Source: Brevundimonas sp. LM2
GTDB taxonomy: Bacteria; Pseudomonadota; Alphaproteobacteria; Caulobacterales; Caulobacteraceae
Direction: 5' to 3'
DNA: 64,000 nt
Assembly (NCBI RefSeq): GCF_002002865.1
Contig: NZ_CP019508.1
Location: forward strand, 3,328,501-3,392,500
Positions 42,562-50,935 of this stretch are shown here, one piece after another; position 1 is the stretch's first letter; each line of letters begins with the position of its first letter. The notes under the pieces are model-generated. The model was not told where the DNA came from and did not search any database. It was given only the letters and a program-made list of their open reading frames with translations. The position numbers and the translations under genes were made by a program.

Positions 42562-43268
42562 GCCCTGTGGCCGTAGGTCACGAAGATGTTGGCCGTCAAC
42601 CGGCCACGCCGGGGATCCGGGGACAGGGCGTGGGGCTCGGCCAAATGGCCGGAATGCAGCGTCCGGCTGCGGTAGACGACGAGGCGGTTGAAGGCCGCCT
42701 CGACCCGGTGCGTCTGTTCGAACTGGGGCGTGTCGCCGTCGATATAGGCCGCCGGCGGCGGCCGCTGCGCCAGCTCCCGGTCCAGCACCGCCCGATAGGG
42801 GTCCAACCGCTCGGGCGTCAGTGTCTCGTACCCGGTCGCCCTGTGCCGGTAGAAGGCGGTGCCGCCGAGGCGGGGCGCGCACAGATAATGGAGGATGGCG
42901 AACTGGAGCGGATCGACCGTGTCCACATGCGGGATGCGCTGCGCCAGGGTCAGCTGGGCGGGGGCCAGGGTGACCAGGGAAAAGTTGCAGGTCGCGCGCC
43001 CCAGGCCGACGTCCCTCAATCCGAAGGCCTGGCGGATCAGCGGGTCCAGCGCCCGCACCAGGCCCCCGACATAGGCGAGCGGCGCCGGCGCCAGACGCCC
43101 CGGATAGAAGTTGTCGCCCAGGGTCGGATCCCCAAAGGCGTCCGCCGCCGCGACGTCGACGAGCGCCCCGGGGTCCGCGACCGCCTCGTCGAGAACGATC
43201 AGCGGCTCGCATTCGCGGCCGACATGGTCGACGCGGGCCGCAGCGATGGCGGACATCGACGGCGTCAT
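42558..43268 (-). CDS. DUF6445-family protein
   Basis: 236 aa from the ATG at 43268; a longer open frame overlaps the next gene and is arginine-rich. The family pattern is clear: DNFYPGRLAPAP, CNFSLVTLAPAQL, RIPHVDTVDPLQFAILHYL, GGTAFYRHRATGYETL, and a C-terminal RTLHSG. The HxD plus distal His arrangement suggests a 2-oxoglutarate/iron oxygenase-like fold. These proteins occur with halogenase-like, cupin and TonB-receptor genes. Its stop overlaps the convergent cupin stop by four bases, and its start lies 7 bp after the deacetylase stop. Confidence 0.82.
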   Translation of the reverse strand: MTPSMSAIAAARVDHVGRECEPLIVLDEAVADPGALVDVAAADAFGDPTLGDNFYPGRLAPAPLAYVGGLVRALDPLIRQAFGLRDVGLGRATCNFSLVTLAPAQLTLAQRIPHVDTVDPLQFAILHYLCAPRLGGTAFYRHRATGYETLTPERLDPYRAVLDRELAQRPPPAAYIDGDTPQFEQTHRVEAAFNRLVVYRSRTLHSGHLAEPHALSPDPRRGRLTANIFVTYGHRA

Positions 43269-43275
43269 GATCCGC

Positions 43276-44178
43276 TCACCGGCAAAGGGCGGCCGCCTCC
43301 GTCTGGACGTCCATCCGCGCCGGCACCGCCACGCCGGCCGACCGCGCGGCGTTCTCCAGGGTGAGGGCCTGCGGGCTCTCGGACACGGCCCGGTCGGCCG
43401 CATAGAAGGGGTCGGTCATGGCCTGGTCCAGCGTCACCAGCCTCACGCCCCGGGCCCGGTACATCGCCAGCAGCCGGGGCATCAGCCGCGCATCCAGCGC
43501 CCCCACGTGCATCAGCAGGACATAGGGGATGTCGCGGCCGTACAGACGGCCGGACAGCGCGCGCGAGGCCGCCAGCGCCTCCTCGGCGGACGCCATGTAC
43601 AGGGCCTCCAGCCGCGCCAGCCCCGCCTCGTCCCCGGCGGCGCGACAGCGCGCATACGGCTCGTTGAACGCCCAGTCGCTGAAATCCATGGTCACGCTAG
43701 CGATCCTGTAGCCGCGCGCCTTCAGGGTCGCGCGCGCGGCCGACCGGACGGCCGGCGACTGCCCCTCCGCCAGGAAGGGATAACGGAACCAGCGCCAGTC
43801 GGTGTCGCCCGCCAGACCCTCGAGGATCGGCTCGTTCCGTGCGATCTCGACCGCGAAGGCCTCGGGCCCGACCGTGTCCAGATTGGCGTGCGACCAGGTG
43901 TGATTGCCGAGCGGATGGCCGGCCGCCCGCCAGATGTCGAGGACGGCCCGGTCGCCCGGCTCCGTCTCGAGCCCGCCGGCATTGATGAAGCCGGTGGTCG
44001 CGGGCGCCCCGGCGTCCGCCAGCGCCGCCACGATGCGGGCGATGACGCCGACCCGCGTCTCGCCGGGCGGCAGGGCGCTGTGGGCCGGCAGATCGTCGAA
44101 GGTGATGGCGAGGTCCTGGGCCGCGACGGGCCCGGTCGCGGTCAGGACGGCCAGGGCCGCGAGGATCAGCGCACGCAT
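43276..44178 (-). CDS. secreted polysaccharide deacetylase (NodB domain)
   Basis: 300 aa. Signal peptide ends VAAQ. NodB motif 1 is TFDD (25-28), motif 2 HTWSHANLD (metal His pair), motif 3 RYPF, and the C-terminal motif LLMHVG. It is a metal-dependent deacetylase of carbohydrate esterase family 4; the natural substrate may be peptidoglycan, chitin-like or xylan material. It overlaps the upstream GDSL hydrolase by one base (TGATG), so the two exported enzymes are coupled and may remove acyl groups from the same glycan. Confidence 0.9.
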   Translation of the reverse strand: MRALILAALAVLTATGPVAAQDLAITFDDLPAHSALPPGETRVGVIARIVAALADAGAPATTGFINAGGLETEPGDRAVLDIWRAAGHPLGNHTWSHANLDTVGPEAFAVEIARNEPILEGLAGDTDWRWFRYPFLAEGQSPAVRSAARATLKARGYRIASVTMDFSDWAFNEPYARCRAAGDEAGLARLEALYMASAEEALAASRALSGRLYGRDIPYVLLMHVGALDARLMPRLLAMYRARGVRLVTLDQAMTDPFYAADRAVSESPQALTLENAARSAGVAVPARMDVQTEAAALCR

Positions 44179-45425
44179 CAGGGCCTCGTCCGGAACAGCG
44201 TCAGCGGCACGGCGTCGCCCATGGCGCGATAGCCGGCGAGCGAAGGGTGCAGGCCGTCGCCGCCGTCGACCTCGGGGCGCAACCGTTCGGGATGGTCGGG
44301 GTCGCGGGTGACGGCGTCGAAATCGATCACCGCGTCGAAATTGCCGGGCGTCCGGATCCAGGCGTTGACGGCGTTGCGATCCGCCTCCGTCTCAGCCCCG
44401 GGATGGTAGTAGCCCGACCCCGCGAACGGCATGATGGTCGCGCCGATCGCGACGACGCCGGCCGCCCGGGCCTGAGCCACCAGCTGGGCGTACGCCGCGA
44501 TGAGATCGCGCACCAGGGCGGCGTGCGCGTCGGGCGTGGCCGGTGCGTCCCGGGTCAGGACGCCCAGATCGTTGACGCCCTCGAGCAGGACGAGATGAGT
44601 CACGCCCGACTGGCTCAGCACGTCTCGGTCCAGGCGCGCCATGACGTTGGGGCCCAGACCGTCCCGAAGCATGCGGTTCCCCCAGATGCCGAGGTTCAGC
44701 ACGCCGGCGTTCTCGAGCCCCGGCGTGGCGCGCAACCGTTCCGCCAGCCGGTCTGGCCAGCGCTGGTTGCTGTCCGCGGGCACGCCGTAGCCGTCCGTGA
44801 TGGAATCCCCCAGAAGGGCGATCACGGCCGGGGCCCGGCCTTCGACGTCGACCGCCGCCAGCAGGTACCAGCGCGTCACGATCCGGGTGTCCTCGATCGT
44901 CGCGGCGACGAGCCGGTCTCCGGCGGCCACATAGGTCGAGGCGCGCGCTCCCGGATGACCCGTCTGCTGCGGGGGCAAGGCGGACAGGTGCAGGCTGACG
45001 GCGATGTCGGCCCCCGCCGCGACCGGCAGGGAGATCGCGTCCGACACATAGTCCGCCTCCGCCGGAATCGAGATGGCGGTCTGGCCCGCGAAGGTGATGG
45101 GCGTCGCCGATCCGGCCATGATGCGCGCCTGACCCGGCCCGACCGCCCGCGCCACGGAGCCGCCCGCCAGGGCCAGGGGTTCGCGGCCGAACCGGTTGGA
45201 AACGCGGATCCGCAGCCGATCCCCTCCTGCCGAGAGCCGCAGGATCTGGCGCAGGGTGACGTCGCCCGCGATCGCCGGCAGGGCGTTGTCCCCGTCCGAC
45301 AGCATCTGCGCCGAGGCCCAGCTGGCGGTCCAGGGGCGCGGCGCCTCCTGGGCCGCCGCGGGCGCCCCGAAGGCCAGGGCCAACAGGGCCAGGACGCGAA
45401 GGAGCCGGCCGGGCAGGATCTTCAT
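44178..45425 (-). CDS. secreted SGNH/GDSL hydrolase
   Basis: 415 aa with signal peptide ending PAAAQ. An N-terminal jelly-roll-like domain (about 35-190) precedes the SGNH core: GDSITDGYGV (block I Ser), NLGIWGN (block II), EGVNDLG (block III) and DGLHPS (block V Asp and His). This domain order is common in rhamnogalacturonan/xylan acetyl esterase-like and arylesterase-like secreted enzymes of plant-polymer degraders. It is the first gene of a minus-strand unit with the deacetylase and DUF6445 genes. Substrate is inferred from context only. Confidence 0.9.
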   Translation of the reverse strand: MKILPGRLLRVLALLALAFGAPAAAQEAPRPWTASWASAQMLSDGDNALPAIAGDVTLRQILRLSAGGDRLRIRVSNRFGREPLALAGGSVARAVGPGQARIMAGSATPITFAGQTAISIPAEADYVSDAISLPVAAGADIAVSLHLSALPPQQTGHPGARASTYVAAGDRLVAATIEDTRIVTRWYLLAAVDVEGRAPAVIALLGDSITDGYGVPADSNQRWPDRLAERLRATPGLENAGVLNLGIWGNRMLRDGLGPNVMARLDRDVLSQSGVTHLVLLEGVNDLGVLTRDAPATPDAHAALVRDLIAAYAQLVAQARAAGVVAIGATIMPFAGSGYYHPGAETEADRNAVNAWIRTPGNFDAVIDFDAVTRDPDHPERLRPEVDGGDGLHPSLAGYRAMGDAVPLTLFRTRP

Positions 45426-45474
45426 GCGGGACTCCTCGAAGCGTCCCGGAGGCTAGCGCCGAGGGGCCGTCCTG

Positions 45475-45495
45475 ACGAGCGGATTTGCCGCTCGT
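45475..45495. repeat. 8-bp perfect inverted repeat upstream of GDSL gene
   Basis: ACGAGCGG, loop ATTTG, CCGCTCGT. It lies 50 bp upstream of the GDSL start codon and could be an operator; no T-tract, so not a typical terminator. Confidence 0.45.
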
Positions 45496-45555
45496 GTCAG
45501 ACTTTGACGGGTGATGGCCGCGCCATACAGACGCCCCCGACCCACCCCGACGGGA

Positions 45556-46020
45556 CCTTTAGTCCTGTTCATGCGCAAGGCGGGTCCGCTGGGCTATCCG
45601 GGCGCGGCCGAGGGGGTGAACATGCGGCCGCTGGCCCACCTGATCCGAGAGGGCGTCCACACCCTGGCCTGTATCGGCGACGGTCGGTAGTCGAGCACAT
45701 CCGGCTCCCGCTCCATCTTGAACGCCTCGCCAGAGGCGGCGGCGGGCGGCAATCTGGCCCTGCTGAGGACCGGCGATCCGGTTCGGTTCGATCTCAACAC
45801 CTGCCGCGTCGACGTGCTGATCTCCGACGCCGAACTCGCCGAGCGACAGGCCGCCCCGGACGCCGGCGGCGGCTTCCAGATCCCTCCGTCGCAGACCCCC
45901 TGGCAGGAGCTTCAGCGGGCCAATGTCGGCCAGCTGAAGACCGGGGCAGTCCCGGAACCGGCGATCATGTACCACCGCATCATCGACCGGTTCGGCAACC
46001 CGGCGCCGGGCGGACGATTG
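45556..46020 (+). pseudogene. YjhG/YagF-type sugar-acid dehydratase remnant
   Basis: C-terminal part only. The frame reads [24 protein letters not shown] and ACIGDGR, then a TAG at 45688-45690 where the family has Gln, then SSTSGSRSILNASPEAAAGG, ALLRTGDPVRFDLNTCRVDV LISDAELAERQAA and FQIPPSQTPWQELQR. This is the IlvD/Edd family, closest by memory to the YjhG/YagF xylonate dehydratases. The first two thirds are missing and one stop interrupts the rest. It fits loss of a xylose/xylonate route in this region. Confidence 0.8.
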
Positions 46021-46320
46021 GATCAGCACTCGATCGCAAATCCTCCACCATTGAAAGCGACCGTTCGATCTGCCTCTAGGGTCGCGGGCTCCGAGGGAAC
46101 GCGGACTGGTTGCTATACCGCCTTATCTTCCGCAGACACAAGGGCCGCGCTCGCATCCGCCGCAACGAAGAAATCCAGAAATATCGAAGCCGCGCACGAA
46201 GATCAGTAGCGGCGACAGTTTTCCAGGAGCGAAGACAGGATTGGCCATCTGGCGCAGTACTTCGACGATCTTGGCCACCCCTTCAAAACAGGGTCTCGCG
46301 CTCCCTGTTCGCCGCCGAAT
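46021..46320. other. 300-bp stretch without a recognised gene
   Basis: It lies between the dehydratase remnant and the stop of the DJ-1-like gene. The open frames here are short and do not look like known proteins. It may be further decayed sequence. Confidence 0.35.
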
Positions 46321-47091
46321 TCAGCCGCCAAGCGCGTCGATCACCAGCCGCGCCGTCTCGGCCCCGGAGAAGTTTTGCTGGCCAGTGATCAGGTTGCCGT
46401 CGCGGACGGCGAAGCTTTTCCACAGACCTGCCTGAATGAAGTTGGCCCCCTGGGCCTTCAACGCATCCTCGATCCGCCAGGGCATCAGATGCGAGCCGCG
46501 CGGCAACGCATTCATGGCCCAGACGGCATCGTCGGCGAAATCCTCCTCGACATTGGCGAAGCCGGTCACCGTCTTCCCCTTGACCAGCAGTTCACCGTTG
46601 GACAAGCGCGCGAAGTTGAGGAGGGCGACGCCATGGCAAAGGCAGGCCGCGACCTTTCCGGCCTCATAGAACTCGACGAACACCCGATGCAGATGTTCGG
46701 CGTGTTCATAGGCGAACATCGGGGCCTGCCCGCCCGCCACGACGATGGCGTCGAAGTGAGAGACATCGATGGCTTCCACGGCCGGCGCGTCTTCGACGAG
46801 CGCCGCCAGCGCAGGCGTCGATATAAACCCCATTGAGACCAGATCGGATGCCGAATATCCGGACGGATCGCGCGGGTCACTCAGGGCGTCGCCCTCGCAG
46901 CGTCCTCCCTCCGGGCTGAAGACCTCGACCTCATAGCCTCGCTCGGTGAAGGCAAAATAGGGATGGGTCAGCTCGCTCCACCAGAAGCCCACCGGCCATC
47001 CCGTCGTGGTCGAGACGCCGGGATTGGCGATGACGATCGCGATGCGCCGCGGCTTGGCGTCGCTGACGCGATTGGGGTTTTTGATGCTCAT
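46321..47091 (-). CDS. DJ-1/PfpI-family protein (class I GATase-like)
   Basis: 256 aa. The family layout is IAIVIANPGVSTTTGWPVGF WWSELTHPYFAF, then YEVEVFSPEGG, DAIVVAGGQAPMF and the nucleophile elbow ACLCHGVALL with Cys152; Glu40 near the start would pair with it. Such proteins act as glyoxalases/deglycases or chaperones (Hsp31 type); which applies cannot be decided. It is a single gene. Upstream, 47092-47160 is AT-richer than the surroundings and should carry the promoter. Confidence 0.85.
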   Translation of the reverse strand: MSIKNPNRVSDAKPRRIAIVIANPGVSTTTGWPVGFWWSELTHPYFAFTERGYEVEVFSPEGGRCEGDALSDPRDPSGYSASDLVSMGFISTPALAALVEDAPAVEAIDVSHFDAIVVAGGQAPMFAYEHAEHLHRVFVEFYEAGKVAACLCHGVALLNFARLSNGELLVKGKTVTGFANVEEDFADDAVWAMNALPRGSHLMPWRIEDALKAQGANFIQAGLWKSFAVRDGNLITGQQNFSGAETARLVIDALGG

Positions 47092-47505
47092 CGCCCATCT
47101 CCGTTATTATCAAGCGTGAATCGTCTGACCCGGACGCTATATCGAACTGATAGAGATCAAGCGTGACCTTTTCAGAGGCCGATGCGAGCATGGCCGCTTC
47201 GAGCCTCAGACCCGCTCAGGGAGCCAGTGGGTCATGAGAACGCTGGCGCAAGGTCATCGTCAAGACATTCCGACTCCAAAGCCCTTGAAGACCGGCACGC
47301 CGGCCCGGTCCGAAACGCTTTCCAAAACTGATGACTCGCGCGTCGTCCCTCGCGGCCGCGCCGCGCGCGTCGTCCGTCGTTGCCGCGCTGCGAGGCTTGG
47401 TCGCCGCCCGCAGCGCTCTGGGGAGTCGCGACGCCTTGGCCAAATGCTCCCCTGCCTCGTTTCCAAGGCAACACTCAGAGATCTGCTCTGCAGACAGTCC
47501 TCGGG
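47092..47505. other. 414-bp gap between DJ-1-like and cheE-like genes
   Basis: It contains the DJ-1-like promoter and the downstream end of the chemotaxis operon. Open frames here are arginine/alanine-rich and look like chance frames in GC-rich DNA. No T-tract terminator was found. Confidence 0.4.
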
Positions 47506-47991
47506 TCAGACCCCAGACGGAGTGGCGGGCGCCGCTTTGTACTTGTCGACGCAGCGCCAAATCTCGCCGAGCAACGCCTTGCCCTGAGCGTCCGAAAGTC
47601 CTCCAACCGCAGTGACCCGCAAGGTCGCCATCAGAGGATGGAATGTGCCGGGAAGCCAAAGGTCGCTGTTCCTGACCGCCTCGGCCAGGTTGCAGACCGC
47701 GTGCAGTCCCTCGAGCAAGACCCTTGACTTGAGCGGCACGCAATAGCCGAGCATCTGATTGCTTCGGCGCATGATGACTTCCATTTGGGCATCATCGGGA
47801 CGGACCGACCCATCACCTATGATCTGCAGAATTTCGTCGATGCCGGTCTTGATCAAGGCCAACGAACTCTCGCTCAATGCACCGACGTTTACGTTGGCCC
47901 GAGACACCGCATCGGTGACCAATATGCCTCCCGCCGAGCGGCATTTGCGCTCGAGAGACGTTGTCATGTGGGTGTATTTGACGTTGCTCAT
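47506..47991 (-). CDS. cheE: CheE-like chemotaxis accessory protein
   Basis: 161 aa from the ATG at 47991, which overlaps the upstream receiver gene's stop (ATGA). It starts MSNVKYTHMTTSLERKCRSA and is predicted mainly helical, with no catalytic motif or membrane segment. The gene symbol rests on position as last gene of a Caulobacter-type che operon, where cheE is found; sequence identity with cheE was not checked. All three last genes of this operon belong to poorly studied alphaproteobacterial chemotaxis accessory proteins. Confidence 0.7.
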   Translation of the reverse strand: MSNVKYTHMTTSLERKCRSAGGILVTDAVSRANVNVGALSESSLALIKTGIDEILQIIGDGSVRPDDAQMEVIMRRSNQMLGYCVPLKSRVLLEGLHAVCNLAEAVRNSDLWLPGTFHPLMATLRVTAVGGLSDAQGKALLGEIWRCVDKYKAAPATPSGV

Positions 47992-48596
47992 AGCGATATC
48001 TTCTGAGGCTTGAAGACCGCATTGATTTCGTCTTGGCTGAGGTTGGGCTCCTGGGCGTGTCCAAGCTTGACCACCTTGTCTGACGACCTGCGGCCTTGGC
48101 TCCCGGCGGGCGGGCCATCGAACTTCCAGCGCCGGTCGGGGCCGACATATCCGTCGCTCTCGACGAATTGCCGTCCGCCGGCGGCGACCCACAGGATGCG
48201 GCGCATCAGGACGGCCGGAGAGGTCGGCTTGGCCACCACAAAGCTGGCCCCGCACGTCCGGGCCGAGTCGATCGCAATTGGGCTCGTGTGGCCGCACATG
48301 ATCAGGAAGGGCACGTAGCGGTTGGGATCCAGGGCGCTTCGTCGCAGCCAGCGCACGAGGTCGAAACCCGTCTCGTCCTCAAGGTCTGCATCAGCGATGA
48401 CCATGTCGAACTCTCCGCGCTGCAGTTCCTGCTTCGCCTCGGCGGCCGTATGGAGTCGCACGGTCTGTTCGACGCCAAAGCCCCTCAGCATTCCGGCGAG
48501 GATGTCCTGGCCCTGGTTCGTCGGGTCCACGCACAGGACACGGACGTCTTTCAGGTTGATCCGACCCACGAGCTCTTTTGAGGCAGCGCTCACCAT
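47988..48596 (-). CDS. receiver-domain protein of the che operon (CheY-III-like)
   Basis: 202 aa. Receiver about 15-135: LKDVRVLCVDPTNQGQDILA, phospho-acceptor region DMVIADADLEDETGFD, CGHTSP in place of the usual Thr/Ser region, and VAKPTS with the conserved Lys. The first acidic pair is reduced (CVDP), so phosphorylation may be weak. A tail of about 65 residues has GPDRRWKFDGPPAGSQGRR and LSQDEINAVF, a segment seen in other alphaproteobacterial receivers. Start overlaps the cheU-like stop; stop overlaps the cheE-like start. Confidence 0.8.
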   Translation of the reverse strand: MVSAASKELVGRINLKDVRVLCVDPTNQGQDILAGMLRGFGVEQTVRLHTAAEAKQELQRGEFDMVIADADLEDETGFDLVRWLRRSALDPNRYVPFLIMCGHTSPIAIDSARTCGASFVVAKPTSPAVLMRRILWVAAGGRQFVESDGYVGPDRRWKFDGPPAGSQGRRSSDKVVKLGHAQEPNLSQDEINAVFKPQKISL

Positions 48597-48928
48597 ATCT
48601 CGTAGACCTCCAAAATGGGCGCTTCAGTCACGGCGGCCTCACCGGTAAGACGGGTTTGAAGACCGCTGAGGCAGATCGGCTTGCCAAGACGGACCACCTC
48701 CTCAGGGCAGATGGCACCGCCATCGTCGACCGCCGCCGAGAGCCGGAGCAGAAAGGCGCTGATCTCCCTGAGATGCTGTGTCATCGCATCCAGGCTCTGC
48801 AGCGTCATGACCGTTTCCACTGAGGCGGTCAGTCCAGCAGCCTCTATCTGCTCGGAGGTGTGGGCCCAATCGGAGAGTTCTGCACCGGTTCGTGCCAGGA
48901 CCAGGGACAGGTTTGAAACATCAACCAT
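48590..48928 (-). CDS. cheU: CheU-like small chemotaxis protein
   Basis: 112 aa from the ATG at 48928 (GAGGTG six bases upstream). Helical, with no enzyme motif: MVDVSNLSLVLARTGAELSD, then an EQIEAAGLTASVETVMTLQS LD stretch. The symbol is assigned from position between cheD and the receiver gene, as in Caulobacter crescentus; I cannot check sequence identity. It overlaps the downstream receiver gene start by seven bases. Confidence 0.65.
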   Translation of the reverse strand: MVDVSNLSLVLARTGAELSDWAHTSEQIEAAGLTASVETVMTLQSLDAMTQHLREISAFLLRLSAAVDDGGAICPEEVVRLGKPICLSGLQTRLTGEAAVTEAPILEVYEIW

Positions 48929-48939
48929 CGCGCACACCT

Positions 48940-49506
48940 CTACTCGAACAGTTCCAGGTCACCGACGGCTGCGGGCGCGGCCGGCCGCGCCAGCACGCGC
49001 TCCCTTACGATCACGGAAGGATCGCTCACGCGTTGCTGCTTTACGCGCCCCATGGCCGGCCAGAAGTGGATCCGGCGCGCCTGTTCGCCTCCCAGGCACT
49101 CGGCGACGATGGGAATGTCTTCATGGTCCAGGAAACGCCGAATGAAGGCGATGTTCTTTCCTCCGATATCCATTAGCCCTGGGCTCATCCTCGCGCCTCC
49201 GAAGACCTTGGCTTCGAGGCGATCGCGCTGGGCGCCCAGGCGGAGCAAGCCGTTGATGAGCAGTTCCATGGCTTGCACGCCATACCGGCGATCATCGCCC
49301 CCTGAGCCAGGCGCTTCAGGCAGCAGAAAGTGGTTCATCCCGCCGATGCCGGTCGAGGGATCGCGCAGGCAGGCCGAAACACATGATCCAAGGATCGTGG
49401 ACAACACGACGTCATGGCGGTCGGTCACCTCGAAGGTGCCTTGTCCGACGTGTAGGCGGTGCTCGTCAGGCGCAAGATCGCGGGCGGCCAAGGCTGGAGA
49501 GATCAC
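48940..49506 (-). CDS. cheD: CheD, chemoreceptor glutamine deamidase
   Basis: 188 aa from a GTG at 49506 that overlaps the previous stop (GTGA). Catalytic Cys42 in LGSCVSACLRDP and His59 in GGMNHFLLPE are present, along with the GVQAMELLINGLLRLGAQR helix and a KVFGGARM segment. It deamidates glutamines on chemoreceptors, preparing sites for CheR and CheB. The long C-terminal extension (after GRVKQQR) is typical of alphaproteobacterial members. Confidence 0.93.
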   Translation of the reverse strand: MISPALAARDLAPDEHRLHVGQGTFEVTDRHDVVLSTILGSCVSACLRDPSTGIGGMNHFLLPEAPGSGGDDRRYGVQAMELLINGLLRLGAQRDRLEAKVFGGARMSPGLMDIGGKNIAFIRRFLDHEDIPIVAECLGGEQARRIHFWPAMGRVKQQRVSDPSVIVRERVLARPAAPAAVGDLELFE

Positions 49507-49892
49507 GCGAGGGGCCCGAAGACCTGTTCGATCTTCTCTCTCAGGGTTGCGACGGTGAAGGGCTTGACAAGATAGTTGTTGACCCCGAACTGTTGCGCTT
49601 GCTGGAGTAGGGCGCTGTCGGCCCGACCGGTCAGCATGATGAAGGCGATGGATTTCAGCTGAGGCGCCATCCGGACGGCGCGCAGAAGCCCAAGTCCGTC
49701 AAGGTTGGGCATGTTGAAGTCCGACACGATCAGATTTCGGCGATTGCTTAGGAGGACACCAAGCGCCGCTTCGCCGTCGACGGCATCCTCGATGTCGCTC
49801 ACGCCGATATCTTTCAGACCCGCGCGCACCAGCGCGCGGATGGTCTGTTGATCATCGACGATGAGAACTTTCAGATCACTTGCTGCTGGCAT
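49503..49892 (-). CDS. cheY: CheY-type response regulator (second)
   Basis: 129 aa single receiver: LIVDDQQTIRALVRAGL (acidic pair), Asp58 in IVSDFNMPNLDG, MLTGRAD (Thr switch) and YLVKPFT (Lys). No output domain, so it binds the flagellar motor or serves as a phosphate sink. It lies 14 bp downstream of cheB and overlaps cheD by four bases. Confidence 0.92.
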   Translation of the reverse strand: MPAASDLKVLIVDDQQTIRALVRAGLKDIGVSDIEDAVDGEAALGVLLSNRRNLIVSDFNMPNLDGLGLLRAVRMAPQLKSIAFIMLTGRADSALLQQAQQFGVNNYLVKPFTVATLREKIEQVFGPLA

Positions 49893-49906
49893 GGCTCATC
49901 TCCTCA

Positions 49907-50935
49907 TCATTGACGCGCGGCGGCTCTCAGGATCGCGGACGCTATCCGTTGCAGCGGTAGTTGTTGGTCGAGGGCACCGATTTCGGCCGCCGCACGCGGC
50001 ATGCCGTAGACAACGCTCGTCGCCTCGTCCTGACCGATGGTGGCGGCCCCCTGTCGACGCATCGACAGCAGCCCCGCCGCCCCGTCGCGCCCCATGCCGG
50101 TAAGAATTGCGCCGACGGATCGTCGTGGTTGAATCTCGGCGATCGAAGAGAACAACGCGTCGACCGATGGCCGATGGCCGCTCACCGGCCCATCCGTTCC
50201 CAGCTTGCAGACGAGGCGCCCACCGGAGCGCACAACGCGGAGATGGGTCAGTCCGCCCGGCGCCAGATAGATCTTGCCGACACAAAGCGGGGCACCGTCG
50301 GTCGCTTCTTCGACGCTCGCCTGGCAGATCCGGTCCAGGCGACTGGCGAAACTGGTGGTGAAGTTGGCGGGCATGTGTTGGGTCACCACCGTCGGGGGGC
50401 AGGACGCCGGGAAGGATTGAAGCACGGTCATCAAAGCCTCAACGCCGCCGGTCGACGCACCGAGGGCCACCACATCGGCCCCCGGCGCGTAGTCGTCCGC
50501 CGAGCGGAGGGCGGGCGCCGGTCTGCGCTCGCCAAGCGACTTCACGCTCGCCGAAGCGGCGATGTGGACTTTTTCGATCAGATCTTCGAACTCGCCGTTA
50601 GATCCGCCGATCGGCTTGCCGACACAGTCGATGGCCCCGAGTTCCAAGGCGTGGAGTGTGGCTTCGGCGCCTTTCTGAGTCAGGGTCGAGACCATGATCA
50701 CCGGCATCGGCCGAAGGCGCATGAGGCGTTCCAGAAACTCCAAGCCGTTCATGTTCGGCATTTCGACGTCGAGGGTCACGACATCGGGATTGAGCGCTTT
50801 GATCGCCGCTCGCGCCTCGAGCGGATCTCCCGCTTGACCGATGACTTCGATACCGGCGTCCCGGCTGAGCTGCCGTATGATTAGCGCACGCATCGTTGGC
50901 GAGTCGTCGACGACCAGGACCTTGATTCTAGCCAT
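49907..50935 (-). CDS. cheB: CheB, receptor methylesterase/deamidase
   Basis: 342 aa from the ATG at 50935; an open frame extends upstream but overlaps cheR by over 160 bases. Receiver domain with Asp56 ([13 protein letters not shown]), a linker at about 130-160, and the methylesterase domain with [11 protein letters not shown] (catalytic Ser), TQHMPANFT (His) and TGMGRDGA (Asp). It removes methyl groups from receptors after phosphorylation by CheA. Its start overlaps the cheR stop by eight bases. Confidence 0.95.
   Translation of the reverse strand: MARIKVLVVDDSPTMRALIIRQLSRDAGIEVIGQAGDPLEARAAIKALNPDVVTLDVEMPNMNGLEFLERLMRLRPMPVIMVSTLTQKGAEATLHALELGAIDCVGKPIGGSNGEFEDLIEKVHIAASASVKSLGERRPAPALRSADDYAPGADVVALGASTGGVEALMTVLQSFPASCPPTVVTQHMPANFTTSFASRLDRICQASVEEATDGAPLCVGKIYLAPGGLTHLRVVRSGGRLVCKLGTDGPVSGHRPSVDALFSSIAEIQPRRSVGAILTGMGRDGAAGLLSMRRQGAATIGQDEATSVVYGMPRAAAEIGALDQQLPLQRIASAILRAAARQ

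Noticed and set aside
42700..43364. Continuation of the cupin frame past 41821 on the plus strand to 43364
   Set aside because: After the frameshift the true protein is in the +1 frame, where the HxD and distal His are; the long tail is a shadow of the DUF6445 gene.
47216..47743. Minus-strand frame overlapping the cheE-like gene
   Set aside because: It is out of frame with the cheE-like protein and is arginine-rich without structure.
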